Positions 7,805 to 16,425 are shown, numbered from the stretch's first letter. The stretch is 46,279 nt of DNA from Actinomadura rubrisoli (GCF_004349215.1 NZ_SMKU01000029.1:1-46279); one strand, 5' to 3'. Notes: generated from the letters alone by a model not told the origin. Made by a program: numbers and translations.

Positions 7805-8434
7805 TCATCCTGCGGGCACGGCGCCGCCGGCGGGCGCCGCTCCGGCCTCCTCCCCGGAGTCCGTCCAGCTCAGGACGTGTTCCATCAGCGCGACGAGCAC
7901 CTGCTTGGACGACTCGCGCCGCCGGACGTCGCACAGCAGCACCGGGACGCCCGGATCGAGGTCGAGCGCGATGGCGATGTCCTCGGGACGGTGCCGCTCG
8001 GCGCCGTCGAAGCAGTTGACGGCCACGACGAACGGCACGCCGCGCCGCTCGAAGTAGTCGATGGCGGGGAAGCTGCCGGTGAGCCGCCGGGTGTCGGCGA
8101 GCACGACCGCGCCGATCGCGCCCGCGGCCAGCTCGTCCCACATGAACCAGAAGCGCTCCTGGCCGGGCGTGCCGAACAGGTAGAGCAGCAGGTGGTCCGA
8201 CAGCGTGATCCGGCCGAAGTCCATGGCCACGGTGGTGGTCGACTTGGCGTGCACGCCCGACAGGTCGTCCACGCGCGCGCCGCGGTCGGTCAGCGGCTCC
8301 TCGGTGTGCAGCGGCCTGATCTCGCTGACCGAGCCGACCATCGTCGTCTTGCCGGCGCCGAAGCCGCCCGCGATCAGGATCTTCGTGGTGATCAGCGCGG
8401 GCGCGGCCGGTCCGTCAGAGGGCGCGCAGTCCAC
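7805..8434 (-). CDS. cvnD: Conservon 2 small GTPase CvnD
   Basis: 209-residue paralogue of the GTPase at 3668-4312. P-loop GGFGAGKT at residues 23-30, TTTTVAMDFGRI, FGTPGQERFWFMWDEL, and AVNCFDG in the NKxD position. The two differ most at both ends (MDCAPSDGPAA start, Gly/Ala-rich tail), the parts likely to set partner choice. It starts inside cvnC with a 20-nt overlap. About 140 bp separate its stop from the start of conservon 1, so the two clusters may be read as one long transcript. Confidence 0.92.
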   Translation of the reverse strand: MDCAPSDGPAAPALITTKILIAGGFGAGKTTMVGSVSEIRPLHTEEPLTDRGARVDDLSGVHAKSTTTVAMDFGRITLSDHLLLYLFGTPGQERFWFMWDELAAGAIGAVVLADTRRLTGSFPAIDYFERRGVPFVVAVNCFDGAERHRPEDIAIALDLDPGVPVLLCDVRRRESSKQVLVALMEHVLSWTDSGEEAGAAPAGGAVPAG

Positions 8435-8789
8435 TGAGCACCTCCTTCAGGACGCCGGCGCCCGGACGGCCGCCGGCGGGCGCGCCGGCGGGCACCACCG
8501 CGACCAGGCCCTCCTCGCGCAGGTCGCCGAGCAGCACGCGGACGACGCCCAGGGGCAGGCCGGAGTCCGCCACGAGGTCGACCACCGGGACCGGGCGCGC
8601 GCACCGGCGCAGGATCCGCAGGTGCTCGGGGGCGTAGCGCAGCCGGTCGCCGGGCGGCGTGCCGGTGGCGGCCACGACCGCGATGAGCGCGAAGCCCTCG
8701 CCCGCGGGACGGGTCCGGCCGCGGGTCATGGCGTACGGGCGCACGACCGGGCCGGCGTCGCGGTCCAGCCAGCGCTCTGACGGCGACAT
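8415..8789 (-). CDS. cvnC: Conservon 2 DUF742 protein CvnC
   Basis: 124-residue DUF742 protein, shorter than its paralogue because it lacks the low-complexity N-terminus. It has GPVVRPYAMTRGRTR at residues 13-27, PEHLRILRRCARPVPVVDLVAD and LPLGVVRVLLGDL, and ends VLKEVLSGLRAL. ATG start 3 nt after the cvnB stop. It fits as the connector between the sensor module and CvnD. Confidence 0.92.
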   Translation of the reverse strand: MSPSERWLDRDAGPVVRPYAMTRGRTRPAGEGFALIAVVAATGTPPGDRLRYAPEHLRILRRCARPVPVVDLVADSGLPLGVVRVLLGDLREEGLVAVVPAGAPAGGRPGAGVLKEVLSGLRAL

Positions 8790-8792
8790 CGG

Positions 8793-9263
8793 TCAGAATC
8801 CCCGCGGGGAGGACCCCCCGGCGCCCCCGAAGACCTCGCCCGCCGTTCCCGGCATCTGGTCCCCGCTCCCGGACCGGGGGTTGGCCTGGAGGTGCTGGCC
8901 GACGCGCTTGACCAGCACGGCCATCTCGTAGGCGACGAGGCCCGCGTCGGCGTCGGCCTCGGCGAGCACGGCGAGGCAGGTGCCGTCGCCCGCCGCGGTG
9001 ACGAACAGCAGCAGCGCGTCCATCTCGATGATGGTCTGGCGGACGCTCCCGCCCGCGAAGTGGCGGCCCGCGCCGCGCGCGAGGCTCTGCACGCCGGACG
9101 CCAGCGCGGACAGGTGCTCGGCGTCCTCGCGTCCGAGCTCGCTGGTCGCGGCGACGGCGAGCCCGTCACGGGACAGGATCACCGCCTGCCGCACGGTCGT
9201 CACGCGCTCGGCGAAGTCGTTGAGCAGCCAGTTCAGCTCGCCGCCCGCGGTGCTCTGCATCAT
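8793..9263 (-). CDS. cvnB: Conservon 2 roadblock/LC7 protein CvnB
   Basis: 156-residue roadblock/LC7 protein: GGELNWLLNDFAERV at residues 7-21, AVILSRDGLAVAAT, LSALASGVQSLARG, RQTIIEMDALLLFVTAAGDGTC and YEMAVLVKRVGQHLQANP, then a Gly-rich tail not present in its paralogue. The first ATG of an ATG-ATG pair overlaps the cvnA stop as ATGA. Predicted dimeric partner of CvnD. Confidence 0.92.
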   Translation of the reverse strand: MMQSTAGGELNWLLNDFAERVTTVRQAVILSRDGLAVAATSELGREDAEHLSALASGVQSLARGAGRHFAGGSVRQTIIEMDALLLFVTAAGDGTCLAVLAEADADAGLVAYEMAVLVKRVGQHLQANPRSGSGDQMPGTAGEVFGGAGGSSPRGF

Positions 9264-11878
9264 CGGCCTTCCTCGTCCCCACGGTCGCTGAGATCTCCCA
9301 CGTTCGCATCCCCCGCATCCGACGCGAGCCCGCGCCGCCATCCCCGCTGTATGGACGCCATCAGCGTCCGGGCCTCCTCGGGCGACCTCGCGACCGCCCC
9401 GGACGCCCCGTCGCCCGTCCTCGGGGGCGGCGGGCCGGGGTCCTCCCGCAACTGCGGCGCCAGGCTCTCCTGCCGCACGCGGCGCGGAAGCCCGGCATAG
9501 GTCCCGGCGGGGTGCGTGCTCGGCGGCCCGCCGCCGACGGTACCGCTCCCGGCCCCTCCGCCCGGCGGTTCCTCCGCAAAACGTCCGTCCCCGGTCGCTC
9601 CGTCGGCAGGCGGGTCCGCCGGACGGGCGGGTTCCTCCGGGTCGTCCGACCAGGGGTTCGCGGACGGCCGGTGGCGCCGCCAGTCCTCCCGCTCCTCGGC
9701 GGACGGCCTGGCGAACCGCCCGGTCAGCGTGCCCTCGCGCAGCGGGACCACCGTCTCGGGACGCGGCTGCCCGGGCGCCGGTTCGCGGCCCATGAAGGGC
9801 TCGGCCTCCGCCAGGTGCCCGGGCACGTCCGGAGCACCGGGGCCCGGCACCTCGCCGCTCTCCTCGTCGTCCGCGCGCTCGTCGTCCGTGTGCTCGGTGT
9901 CCGGTGGCTGCGCGTCCTCGTCCATCTGATCGGCCGGGACGACCAGCTCGTGCGGCAGCAGCACGATCGCGGTCACGCCCCCATACGGGGAGCGCTGCAG
10001 CGACACCGTGATGCCGTGCCGCGACGCCAGCCGCGCGACGACGAACAGGCCGAGCCGGTCGGTGTCGACCAGGTCGAAGTCCGGCGGCCGCGACAGCCGC
10101 CGGTTGGCCTCGGCGAGCTGCTCGGGCGGGACGCCGAGGCCCCGGTCCTCGATCTCGACGGCGAACCCGGTGCCGACGCGGTCGGCCATCACCCGCACCT
10201 CGGTGTTGGGCGGGGAGAAGGCCGCCGCGTTCTCCAGCAGCTCGGCGAGCAGGTGGACGACGTCGGTGACCGCCGCGCCGACGAGCCCGTCGTCGGTCTT
10301 GGTCAGGACGGTGGCGCGGGTGTAGTCCTCGATCTCGGCGATCGCGGCGCGCAGCACGTCCACGACGCGGACGGGCCGCCGCCAGCCGCGTCCCGGGGTG
10401 GCGCCGGACAGGATGATCAGGCTCTCGGCGTGCCGCCGCATGCGGGTGGTGAGGTGGTCGATCCGGAAGAGGTCCTCCAGGTCGTCGGCCTCGGCGCGGC
10501 TTTCCAGCCCGTCCAGCATCGTCAGCTGGCGGTGCAGGAGCGACTGGTTGCGGCGGGCGATGTTGAGGAAGATGCGGCTCACGCCGGCGCGCAGCTCGGC
10601 CTGGCCGACGGCGGCGTCGACCGCGGTGCGCTGCACCCGGGCGAACGCGTCGGCGAGGCGGGCGACCTCGGTGGTCCGGCCGCGGCGCAGCTCCGGCGCC
10701 TCGGCGGCCACGTCCACGCTCTCGTTGCGGCGCAGCCGGTCGACGATGTCCGGCAGCCGCCGCTCGGCCAGCTCCTCCGCCGAGCCGCGCAGCCCGACCA
10801 GGTCGCGGACGAAGCCGCGGCCGAACCGCAGCGACAGCAGGACCGACGACAGGATCGCCAGCAGCCCGAGCCCGCCGACGACGCCGAGCCGCAGGTAGGC
10901 GTCGCGGCCGAGGTCGTCGGCGTGCTCGCCCACGCGCCTGGAGTTGCCGAGGATCATCGAGTTGACCGACAGCACGAGCGGCTGCGCCGTCGCCTGCCAC
11001 TCGGCCGCCTCGACCGGGAGCGGGCCGCGCCCGCGGTCGGCGATCCGGTCCTCCATCGCCTTGTAGGCCAGGTACTGCTTGGACTCGAACACCTGCCGGG
11101 TGCCGGTCTCGTAGACGCGCGGGGCGAGCAGCGAGCGCTGCTTCGTCCACTGCCAGCGCTGCTCGCCGAGCATCTCCACGAACAGCCGGTGCTCGGCGGG
11201 GCTCATCCGCCCTCGGCTGGCCAGAGCACCGGCGACCAGGGCGTTCTCGCGCTGCATCAGCTCCATCGCGCGGCCGGCGGCGCGGGTGGACAGCGTCCAT
11301 CTGTAGAGCTCGGATTCGTCGATGACGATGAGGCTGTCGTACAGCCGGTGCATGTCGTCCACGACCGCGTTGTAGTCGCGGATCGCGGTGAGCCGGTCGA
11401 TCGAGCGGGCGTCGACGAAGCGCCGGATCTGCGTGAGCCCGCCGAGCGCGGTGAGCACATCGGCGACGCGCCGCTCCATCTCGGCGCCGGTGGCGCCGCG
11501 CGCGACGTCCGAGGTGGACTTGCGGCGGAAGAACGCCACCGCCGCGTCGACGCGGGCGCGCTGGGCCGTGAGGCCGGCGGGCGTCGCGGGGGCGGCCGCG
11601 CGCGAGGCGCTGAGGAACGTGGCGGAGGCGAGGCGCTCCTTGCCCAGCTCGACCAGGACGCCCTGGCCGCTCGCGGCGAAGGTGCGGTCGAGCGTGTGGT
11701 ACCTGCGCTGGGCGAGGGCGTCGCGCCCGGTGACGTTCGCGGCGTAGCCCCAGAGCGCGACGAGGGAGAGCAGCGGGACCAGGAGCAGCGCGGCGACCCG
11801 GGAGCGGATCGATCGCGTGCGCCGTGCGGCCTTGACCGGGGGATCCGTGGAGTCCCCCCGCGGTGTACGGATTCTCAT
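9260..11878 (-). CDS. cvnA: Conservon 2 nitrate/nitrite-sensor-type histidine kinase CvnA
   Basis: 872-residue paralogue of the sensor at 5193-7664. TM1 near residues 30-48 (LLLVPLLSLVALWGYAA), a helical NIT-type sensor region, TM2 near 340-365, then the kinase-like core with LFRIDHLTTRMRRHAESL, N box LLENAAAFSPPNTEVRV and G box EIEDRGLGV. A long acidic/proline-rich C-terminal tail follows. I take the ATG at 11878, which has GAGG 8 nt upstream and yields a basic N-terminus before TM1; earlier in-frame starts add unrelated sequence. The sensor region differs strongly from that of conservon 1, so the two systems probably answer different cues. Confidence 0.92.
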   Translation of the reverse strand: MRIRTPRGDSTDPPVKAARRTRSIRSRVAALLLVPLLSLVALWGYAANVTGRDALAQRRYHTLDRTFAASGQGVLVELGKERLASATFLSASRAAAPATPAGLTAQRARVDAAVAFFRRKSTSDVARGATGAEMERRVADVLTALGGLTQIRRFVDARSIDRLTAIRDYNAVVDDMHRLYDSLIVIDESELYRWTLSTRAAGRAMELMQRENALVAGALASRGRMSPAEHRLFVEMLGEQRWQWTKQRSLLAPRVYETGTRQVFESKQYLAYKAMEDRIADRGRGPLPVEAAEWQATAQPLVLSVNSMILGNSRRVGEHADDLGRDAYLRLGVVGGLGLLAILSSVLLSLRFGRGFVRDLVGLRGSAEELAERRLPDIVDRLRRNESVDVAAEAPELRRGRTTEVARLADAFARVQRTAVDAAVGQAELRAGVSRIFLNIARRNQSLLHRQLTMLDGLESRAEADDLEDLFRIDHLTTRMRRHAESLIILSGATPGRGWRRPVRVVDVLRAAIAEIEDYTRATVLTKTDDGLVGAAVTDVVHLLAELLENAAAFSPPNTEVRVMADRVGTGFAVEIEDRGLGVPPEQLAEANRRLSRPPDFDLVDTDRLGLFVVARLASRHGITVSLQRSPYGGVTAIVLLPHELVVPADQMDEDAQPPDTEHTDDERADDEESGEVPGPGAPDVPGHLAEAEPFMGREPAPGQPRPETVVPLREGTLTGRFARPSAEEREDWRRHRPSANPWSDDPEEPARPADPPADGATGDGRFAEEPPGGGAGSGTVGGGPPSTHPAGTYAGLPRRVRQESLAPQLREDPGPPPPRTGDGASGAVARSPEEARTLMASIQRGWRRGLASDAGDANVGDLSDRGDEEGR

Positions 11879-12342
11879 GTGACCTCGGACGTTCCGGGCG
11901 CGGAGTCTTGCGATCATAAAGGCGCGCCTTGACGGCGCCGCAACCCCTATGGCGCCTTTCGTCCACATTGCCGCCATTTGATCGTTCCCGGCCCGAAGCC
12001 CGTACCACGACGGGGATGCCCATCCCTCCGGATCCCCGCAACCCCCGCGAAACCCTCGCCCGCATCCCGGCCGCGGGAATGAGATAACGGCAAATCGGGA
12101 CAAGATACTTCTTTTCCCCCTGTTCGCCGGGTGGAATGCGCCATACTCTGCTGTTTCGTTGAACGTTCACCGGTGGCATCGGCGAGGGCGGGGGCCGAGC
12201 GCGACACGACACGGGAAGGAGATCGACGATCTTTACAGGCAGTGACAGGGGCGGGAACGACGGCGCGCCGGGCGCGCCGCGCAGCCAGTCCGGCCAGGGC
12301 GGGAGGCCGACTCCCGGCCCCGGGGGCGTTACGATTCCCGCC
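11879..12342. other. Divergent intergenic region between cvnA and the CbiX-like gene
   Basis: No convincing gene in this 464-bp stretch. It holds the candidate cvnA promoter, a 10-bp perfect palindrome TGAACGTTCA at 12160-12169 that could be an operator, and a TACGAT box (12330-12335) ending 7 nt before the GTG of the rightward gene, which suggests a leaderless transcript. A 71-codon open frame at 12131-12346 has no recognisable product and is not called. Confidence 0.5.
11913..11943 (-). promoter_or_regulatory. Candidate promoter of conservon 2
   Basis: Reading on the minus strand, TTGCGG (11943-11938) is followed after 19 nt by TATGAT (11918-11913), about 35 nt before the cvnA start. The -10 box is good and the spacing one or two bases long. 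A TTTATG box at 17 nt spacing overlaps it. Confidence 0.4.
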
Positions 12343-13188
12343 GTGAGTCCCGAAAGCCAGGCATCCGAGGCACTTCCGTCGCGACGCCGCCGCACGCCAC
12401 GCGGCGGACGACATCGCGGCGACGAATCCTTCCTGCTGCCCCCCGGCTCCCCGACACTGGTGCTGGCCGTGCCCGGCTCCGCCCGGGAGGCCGGCACCGA
12501 GATCGCCGCCGAGCTCGCCAGGCTCGTCGAGATCGAGCACACCGGACAGCCCGCGTACGTCGGGCACATGGAGGGCGGCGAGGCGAGCCTGCCCGCCGTC
12601 CTCGCCGGGCTGCGCCAGGAGCGGCCCGACGAGCCCGCGGCCGTGGTCGTCCCCATGTCCACCGGGCCCGACCCGGCGCTGGAGGCGGCCGTCCGCGCCG
12701 CCGTCGCGGCCGCGCCCGTGCCCACGGTCGCGGCCGAGCCGCTCGGCCCGCACCCGCTGATCGCCGAGGCGCTGCACGACCGGCTCGCCGACGCGGGCCT
12801 CGCCCGCGCCGACCGGATCCGGATGATGACGATGGTGACGGCCGCGACGGGCGTCATCGTGGCCACGCCGGGGGACGCGACGGCCGTCCGGCAGGCCGAG
12901 GTCACCAGCGTGCTGCTCGCCTCGCGGCTGGCGGCGCCCGTCTTCACGGCGTCGCTGTCGGACGAGGCGGGCGTCAAGGCGGCGGCGGAGCAGCTGCGCG
13001 GGGCCGGGGCCGCCTCGGTGGCGCTCGCCCCGCACCTGATCGGCCCGGAGCCCGAGTGGCAGCGCGTCGCCGCCGCGGCGGCGTCCGTCGGCGCCGCGCA
13101 CTCGTCCCCGCTGGGCGCGCACCCGGCCCTCGCCAGGCTCGCCGCCCTCCGCTACGTCGAGGCCCTCTCCCGAGCCCTGACCGACTGA
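12343..13188 (+). CDS. CbiX/sirohydrochlorin chelatase-like protein, degenerate active site
   Basis: 281-residue protein with the two-half class II chelatase fold seen in CbiX and SirB, enzymes that insert Co or Fe into sirohydrochlorin. Recognisable parts: LVLAVPGSAREAG in place of the family's first-strand HGSR motif, VVVPMSTG, GPHPLIAEALHDRLADAG, and a second half ending VALAPHLIGPEPEW. The catalytic His of the first strand is Pro here and the second-half motif is also altered, so chelatase activity is doubtful. A basic linker of about 30 residues precedes the domain. GTG start with no SD but a -10-like box at the right distance for a leaderless mRNA. No cobalamin or sirohaem genes are nearby. 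Confidence 0.75.
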   Translation: MSPESQASEALPSRRRRTPRGGRHRGDESFLLPPGSPTLVLAVPGSAREAGTEIAAELARLVEIEHTGQPAYVGHMEGGEASLPAVLAGLRQERPDEPAAVVVPMSTGPDPALEAAVRAAVAAAPVPTVAAEPLGPHPLIAEALHDRLADAGLARADRIRMMTMVTAATGVIVATPGDATAVRQAEVTSVLLASRLAAPVFTASLSDEAGVKAAAEQLRGAGAASVALAPHLIGPEPEWQRVAAAAASVGAAHSSPLGAHPALARLAALRYVEALSRALTD

Positions 13189-13270
13189 ACCCGACTCCCC
13201 GACTCCCAACTCCCTTCACCACTCGACTCCCCTCACTCCCAACGCCCTCCGCCCGCTCCCGCGCCCCCGT
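13189..13270 (+). terminator. C-rich, G-poor tract, possible Rho-dependent termination zone
   Basis: After the stop codon the plus strand carries about 75 nt that are mostly C, T and A with very few G (repeats of CGACTCCC and ACTCCC). This breaks sharply with the G+C-balanced surroundings. A C>G bubble directly after a gene is the hallmark of rut sites. It also forms a polypurine/polypyrimidine tract. Confidence 0.4.
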
Positions 13271-13302
13271 TCGGCGGACGCGGCGCGGGGCGGCGGGCGG
13301 GG

Positions 13303-14112
13303 TCAGCGGTCGCGGAAGCGCGGGGGGCGTTTCTCACGTGCGGCGGTCATGCCCTCGGCGAGGTCCTCGCTGAAGAAGGCCAGCGCCTGCACGCCCGTCT
13401 CCGCGGCGAGCTGCTGGCGCAGGCCCGGCGCGTCCAGGGACAGGTTGAGCAGTTCCTTGGTGCGGCGCAGCCCGTACGGGGACTTGGCCAGCAGCTCGCC
13501 GGCGAGCGCGTGCGCACCGTCCAGGTCGGCGCCCTCCTCGGTGATCTCGGTGATGAGGCCGAGCGCGTCGGCGCGGGTCACCTCCAGCCGCTGCGCTCGG
13601 TAGAGGATCTCCGCGGCACGCGCGGGGCCGACGAGCCGGGGCAGCAGCCAGGACAGGCCGCAGTCCCCGCCCGACAGGCCGAGGTCCACGAACGGCACGA
13701 CGAACCGGGTGGTGGGGTCGGCGACGCGCAGGTCGCAGGCCAGCGCCCAGGAGACGCCCAGGCCCGCGACCGGGCCGTGCAGCGCCGCGATCACCGGCTG
13801 CGGGATCTCCCGCAGCCGGGCCGTGACCTCGCCGGCGCGCGCGATGCCGCGGTGGAGCCGCTGGACGCGGCCCCCGTCGCGCCCGCCGCCGGGGTCGCCG
13901 CTCTGGTCGCCGCCTTGGAGGTCCATGCCCGAGCAGAACCCGCGTCCCTCGCCGGTGAGCACGACCACCCGCGTCGCGGTGTCGCGCATCAGCTCGTGGA
14001 GGACGTCGAGCATCTCCTCGGTCAGGGCCCCGTCCACGGCGTTCAGCCGCTCCGGGCGGGACAGGGTGATGGTGAGCACCCCGTCCCGCCGGTCGAGCTT
14101 CAGCCCGGTCAA
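13303..14112 (-). CDS. Enoyl-CoA hydratase/isomerase (crotonase) family protein
   Basis: 269-residue crotonase-fold protein, probably acting on acyl-CoA in beta-oxidation together with the SDR upstream. It has RPERLNAVD, GEGRGFCSGMDL (oxyanion-hole region near residue 60), PVIAALHGPVAGLGVSWALACDL and a LPRLVGPARAAEIL helix. Of the two glutamates of classical enoyl-CoA hydratases, the first is replaced in GLGVSWA and the second in FVVPFVDLG. An isomerase or other crotonase reaction is therefore as likely as hydration. The start is a TTG 4 nt after the SDR stop; no ATG or GTG fits the family N-terminus. Co-transcribed with the SDR. Confidence 0.85.
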   Translation of the reverse strand: MTGLKLDRRDGVLTITLSRPERLNAVDGALTEEMLDVLHELMRDTATRVVVLTGEGRGFCSGMDLQGGDQSGDPGGGRDGGRVQRLHRGIARAGEVTARLREIPQPVIAALHGPVAGLGVSWALACDLRVADPTTRFVVPFVDLGLSGGDCGLSWLLPRLVGPARAAEILYRAQRLEVTRADALGLITEITEEGADLDGAHALAGELLAKSPYGLRRTKELLNLSLDAPGLRQQLAAETGVQALAFFSEDLAEGMTAAREKRPPRFRDR

Positions 14113-14116
14113 CGGC

Positions 14117-15019
14117 TCAGCCGGTGAGCTGCTGGATCAGCGGGCCCATCTGCTCGCCCACGTTCTTGAACACCGTGAGCGGGTCGGCGGCGCTGATGGC
14201 CGCCCAGTTGTCGCGGACGTCCTCGACCGAGAGCGTCTCCTTCTGGCCGTAGCCGGGGCCCTCCGCCACGAAGATCCTCGCGATCCGGCCGCCGCCGACG
14301 GTGTAGACCTCGCCGGAGTCGGCGCTGCTCTCGTGGACGAGGTAGGCGACGAGCGGCGTGACCTGCTCGACGCCGAGCTTGGCGGCGAGGTCGGCGGGGA
14401 ACAGGTCCTCGGTCATCCGGGTCCAGGCGACCGGGGCGATCGCGTTGGCCTTGATGCCGTACTTGGCGCCCTCGTGGGCGAGGGTCTTGGTGAACCCGAC
14501 GAGGCCCATCTTCGCGGTGGCGTAGTTGGCCTGGCCGAAGTTGCCGAACAGGCCCGCCGGGGACGAGGTGTTGACGATGCGGCCGTAGCCCTGCTCGCGC
14601 AGGTGCGGCCAGGCGGCGCTGGAGACCAGGAACGAGCCGCGCAGGTGCACGGCGATGACCGCGTCGAACTCCTCCGGGCTCATGTTCTTGAACGACCGGT
14701 CGCGCAGGATGCCCGCGTTGTTGACGACGATGTCGACCTTGCCGAACGCGTCCAGCGCGGTCTGGACGATCGCCTGCGCGCCCTCGGGGGTCGCGACGTT
14801 GTCGGGACTGGCGGCGGCCTCTCCGCCGTTCTTCTCGATCTCGTCCACGACCGCCTGGGCCGGACCGGCGGAGGCGCCGGCACCGGACCGGTCGCCCCCG
14901 AGGTCGTTCACCACGACCTTGGCGCCGCGGGCGGCGAGCTCCAGCGCGTGCTGGCGGCCGAGGCCGTGGCCCGCTCCGGTCACGACCGCCACCCGGCCGT
15001 CGTAGCGCAGTTCCGACAT
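14117..15019 (-). CDS. SDR dehydrogenase, (3R)-hydroxyacyl-CoA dehydrogenase type
   Basis: 300-residue short-chain dehydrogenase similar to the dehydrogenase domain of peroxisomal multifunctional enzyme 2. Cofactor motif TGAGHGLG at residues 14-21, NNAG at 100-103, catalytic Ser 152/153 in NTSSPAG, YATAK with Tyr166 and Lys170. The longer C-terminus (residues 210-300) is typical of the (3R)-hydroxyacyl-CoA branch rather than FabG. The ATG at 15019 is preceded by GAGGAGACAGG. It heads a two-gene unit with the crotonase, together suggesting a hydration/oxidation step in acyl-CoA or side-chain degradation. Confidence 0.9.
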   Translation of the reverse strand: MSELRYDGRVAVVTGAGHGLGRQHALELAARGAKVVVNDLGGDRSGAGASAGPAQAVVDEIEKNGGEAAASPDNVATPEGAQAIVQTALDAFGKVDIVVNNAGILRDRSFKNMSPEEFDAVIAVHLRGSFLVSSAAWPHLREQGYGRIVNTSSPAGLFGNFGQANYATAKMGLVGFTKTLAHEGAKYGIKANAIAPVAWTRMTEDLFPADLAAKLGVEQVTPLVAYLVHESSADSGEVYTVGGGRIARIFVAEGPGYGQKETLSVEDVRDNWAAISAADPLTVFKNVGEQMGPLIQQLTG

Positions 15020-15339
15020 CCTGTCTCCTCACATCGCACCGACTACGGCCCCAAGGTAATCACCCGAGGGTTACCCAGTGGTACCACTAAACCGAATCAC
15101 GCTCGGCCGCGACCCCCCGATGATCCTCCGACGATCCGCGGGACGTCCCCGCACCCCCTCCCGCGTCCCGCCGCAGGTGACGCGCGGCGCACTCCGGGTG
15201 ATGGTGGAATTTCACGGGAAAGTTGCGCAAAATGCCACATTTCACCGGACTTTGGCATAGTCTCCATAATCATCGCGGCCACCTCGCTGTACCGCTGTCC
15301 CCCCGCCGCAGCCGCGAGGAGCACGGAGGTTCCGTCTCG
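15020..15339. other. Divergent intergenic region
   Basis: 320 bp between the leftward SDR and the rightward reductase-like gene; no coding sequence is supported. An AT-richer stretch at 15210-15275 contains TTCACC (15241-15246) and CATAAT (15265-15270) at 18-nt spacing, a weak rightward promoter candidate. The leader of the rightward gene is about 70 nt. Confidence 0.45.
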
Positions 15340-16410
15340 ATGCATCCGGCCGACGCGATCCCGCCGAGTCCCCGCCCGTACCGCGTCGTGCAGTGGGCCA
15401 CGGGAACGCTCGGGACCAGCGTGCTCCGGAGCGTCCTGGACCATCCCGGTCTGGAGCTGGCCGGGGTGTGGGTGCACAGCCCCGCCAAGGCGGGTCTGGA
15501 CGCCGGCGCGCTGGTGGACCGCCCGCCGACCGGGGTGCGCGCCACCCAGGAGCTCGCCGACATCCTCGATCTGGACGCCGACTGCGTCGTCTACTCCCCC
15601 GGCAGGGCGGGCGACCCGTTCTCCGAGCTCGACACGATCTGCGCCCTGCTGTCGTCCGGCAAGAACCTCATCTGCCTGAACGGGCTCGTCTACCCGTACG
15701 CGCACGGCCCGTACCTGGCGACCGAGCTGGAGCAGGCGTGCAAGCGCGGCGGCGTGTCGGTGCACGGCAGCGGGTTCCTCGGAGGCTTCATGGCCGACGT
15801 CATGCCGCTGGTGCTGTCGCGGCTGTCCCGGCGGATCACCCACGTCTACGCCCGGCAGTGCCTCGACCTGTCCCGGCACCCGTCGTGGCGGATGGTCCAC
15901 CGCGTGCTGGGCTTCGGCAAGCAGGAGGACGCCTACATGTGCTCGCTGCGCCCGGCGCGCACCGCCATGCGGGCGCTGTTCTCCGAGAGCCTGCACCTGG
16001 TGGCGGCCGGGCTCCGCCTCGACCTGGACGACATCGACGTGGACGTCGACTACCGGCTCGCCGGGGCCGACCTGGACATCGCGGCCGGGCGGATCCCCCG
16101 CGACACGGTGGCGGCGGCCCGCTGGACGTTCAGCGGCCTGGCCGGCGGGCGCCCGGCGATCACGCTGGAGGTGATCCAGAAGGCCGACGCCCTGCGGATC
16201 CCCGACTGGGGCCGCCCGGGGTACGCCGTCCGCGTGCACGGCCTGCCGTCGCTCACGCTGACGACCGACGAGGACTGGGTGTCGGACGACATCTCCGCCG
16301 CGGCGGCCCACGCGCTCAACTCGATCCCCGTGGTCTGCGCCGCCGAGCCCGGCATCCGGACGTACCTGGACCTGCCGTTGGTCACCGGCCGCATGGAGGT
16401 AGACCGGTAG
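15340..16410 (+). CDS. Dihydrodipicolinate reductase-like NAD(P)-binding protein
   Basis: 356-residue Rossmann protein of the actinobacterial family annotated as DapB-like or 2,4-diaminopentanoate dehydrogenase-like. The nucleotide motif is VVQWATGTLGTSVLRSVL at residues 12-29, followed by LAGVWVHSPAKAGLDAG and DADCVVYSPG. GSGFLGGFMADVMPL marks the substrate domain. ATG chosen at 15340 because GGAGG lies 10 nt upstream (15325-15329); an earlier in-frame ATG adds 39 unrelated residues. Many paralogues occur near lipid and steroid catabolism genes in actinobacteria, in line with the SDR/crotonase pair next door. Substrate unknown. Confidence 0.85.
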   Translation: MHPADAIPPSPRPYRVVQWATGTLGTSVLRSVLDHPGLELAGVWVHSPAKAGLDAGALVDRPPTGVRATQELADILDLDADCVVYSPGRAGDPFSELDTICALLSSGKNLICLNGLVYPYAHGPYLATELEQACKRGGVSVHGSGFLGGFMADVMPLVLSRLSRRITHVYARQCLDLSRHPSWRMVHRVLGFGKQEDAYMCSLRPARTAMRALFSESLHLVAAGLRLDLDDIDVDVDYRLAGADLDIAAGRIPRDTVAAARWTFSGLAGGRPAITLEVIQKADALRIPDWGRPGYAVRVHGLPSLTLTTDEDWVSDDISAAAAHALNSIPVVCAAEPGIRTYLDLPLVTGRMEVDR

Positions 16411-16425
16411 GAGGGGCTCTGAGCC

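Noticed and set aside
12131..12346. 71-codon ORF before the CbiX-like gene ending in GTGA
   Set aside because: The overlap looks operon-like, but the peptide is Arg/Ala-rich with no domain and no SD; more likely a non-coding leader region.
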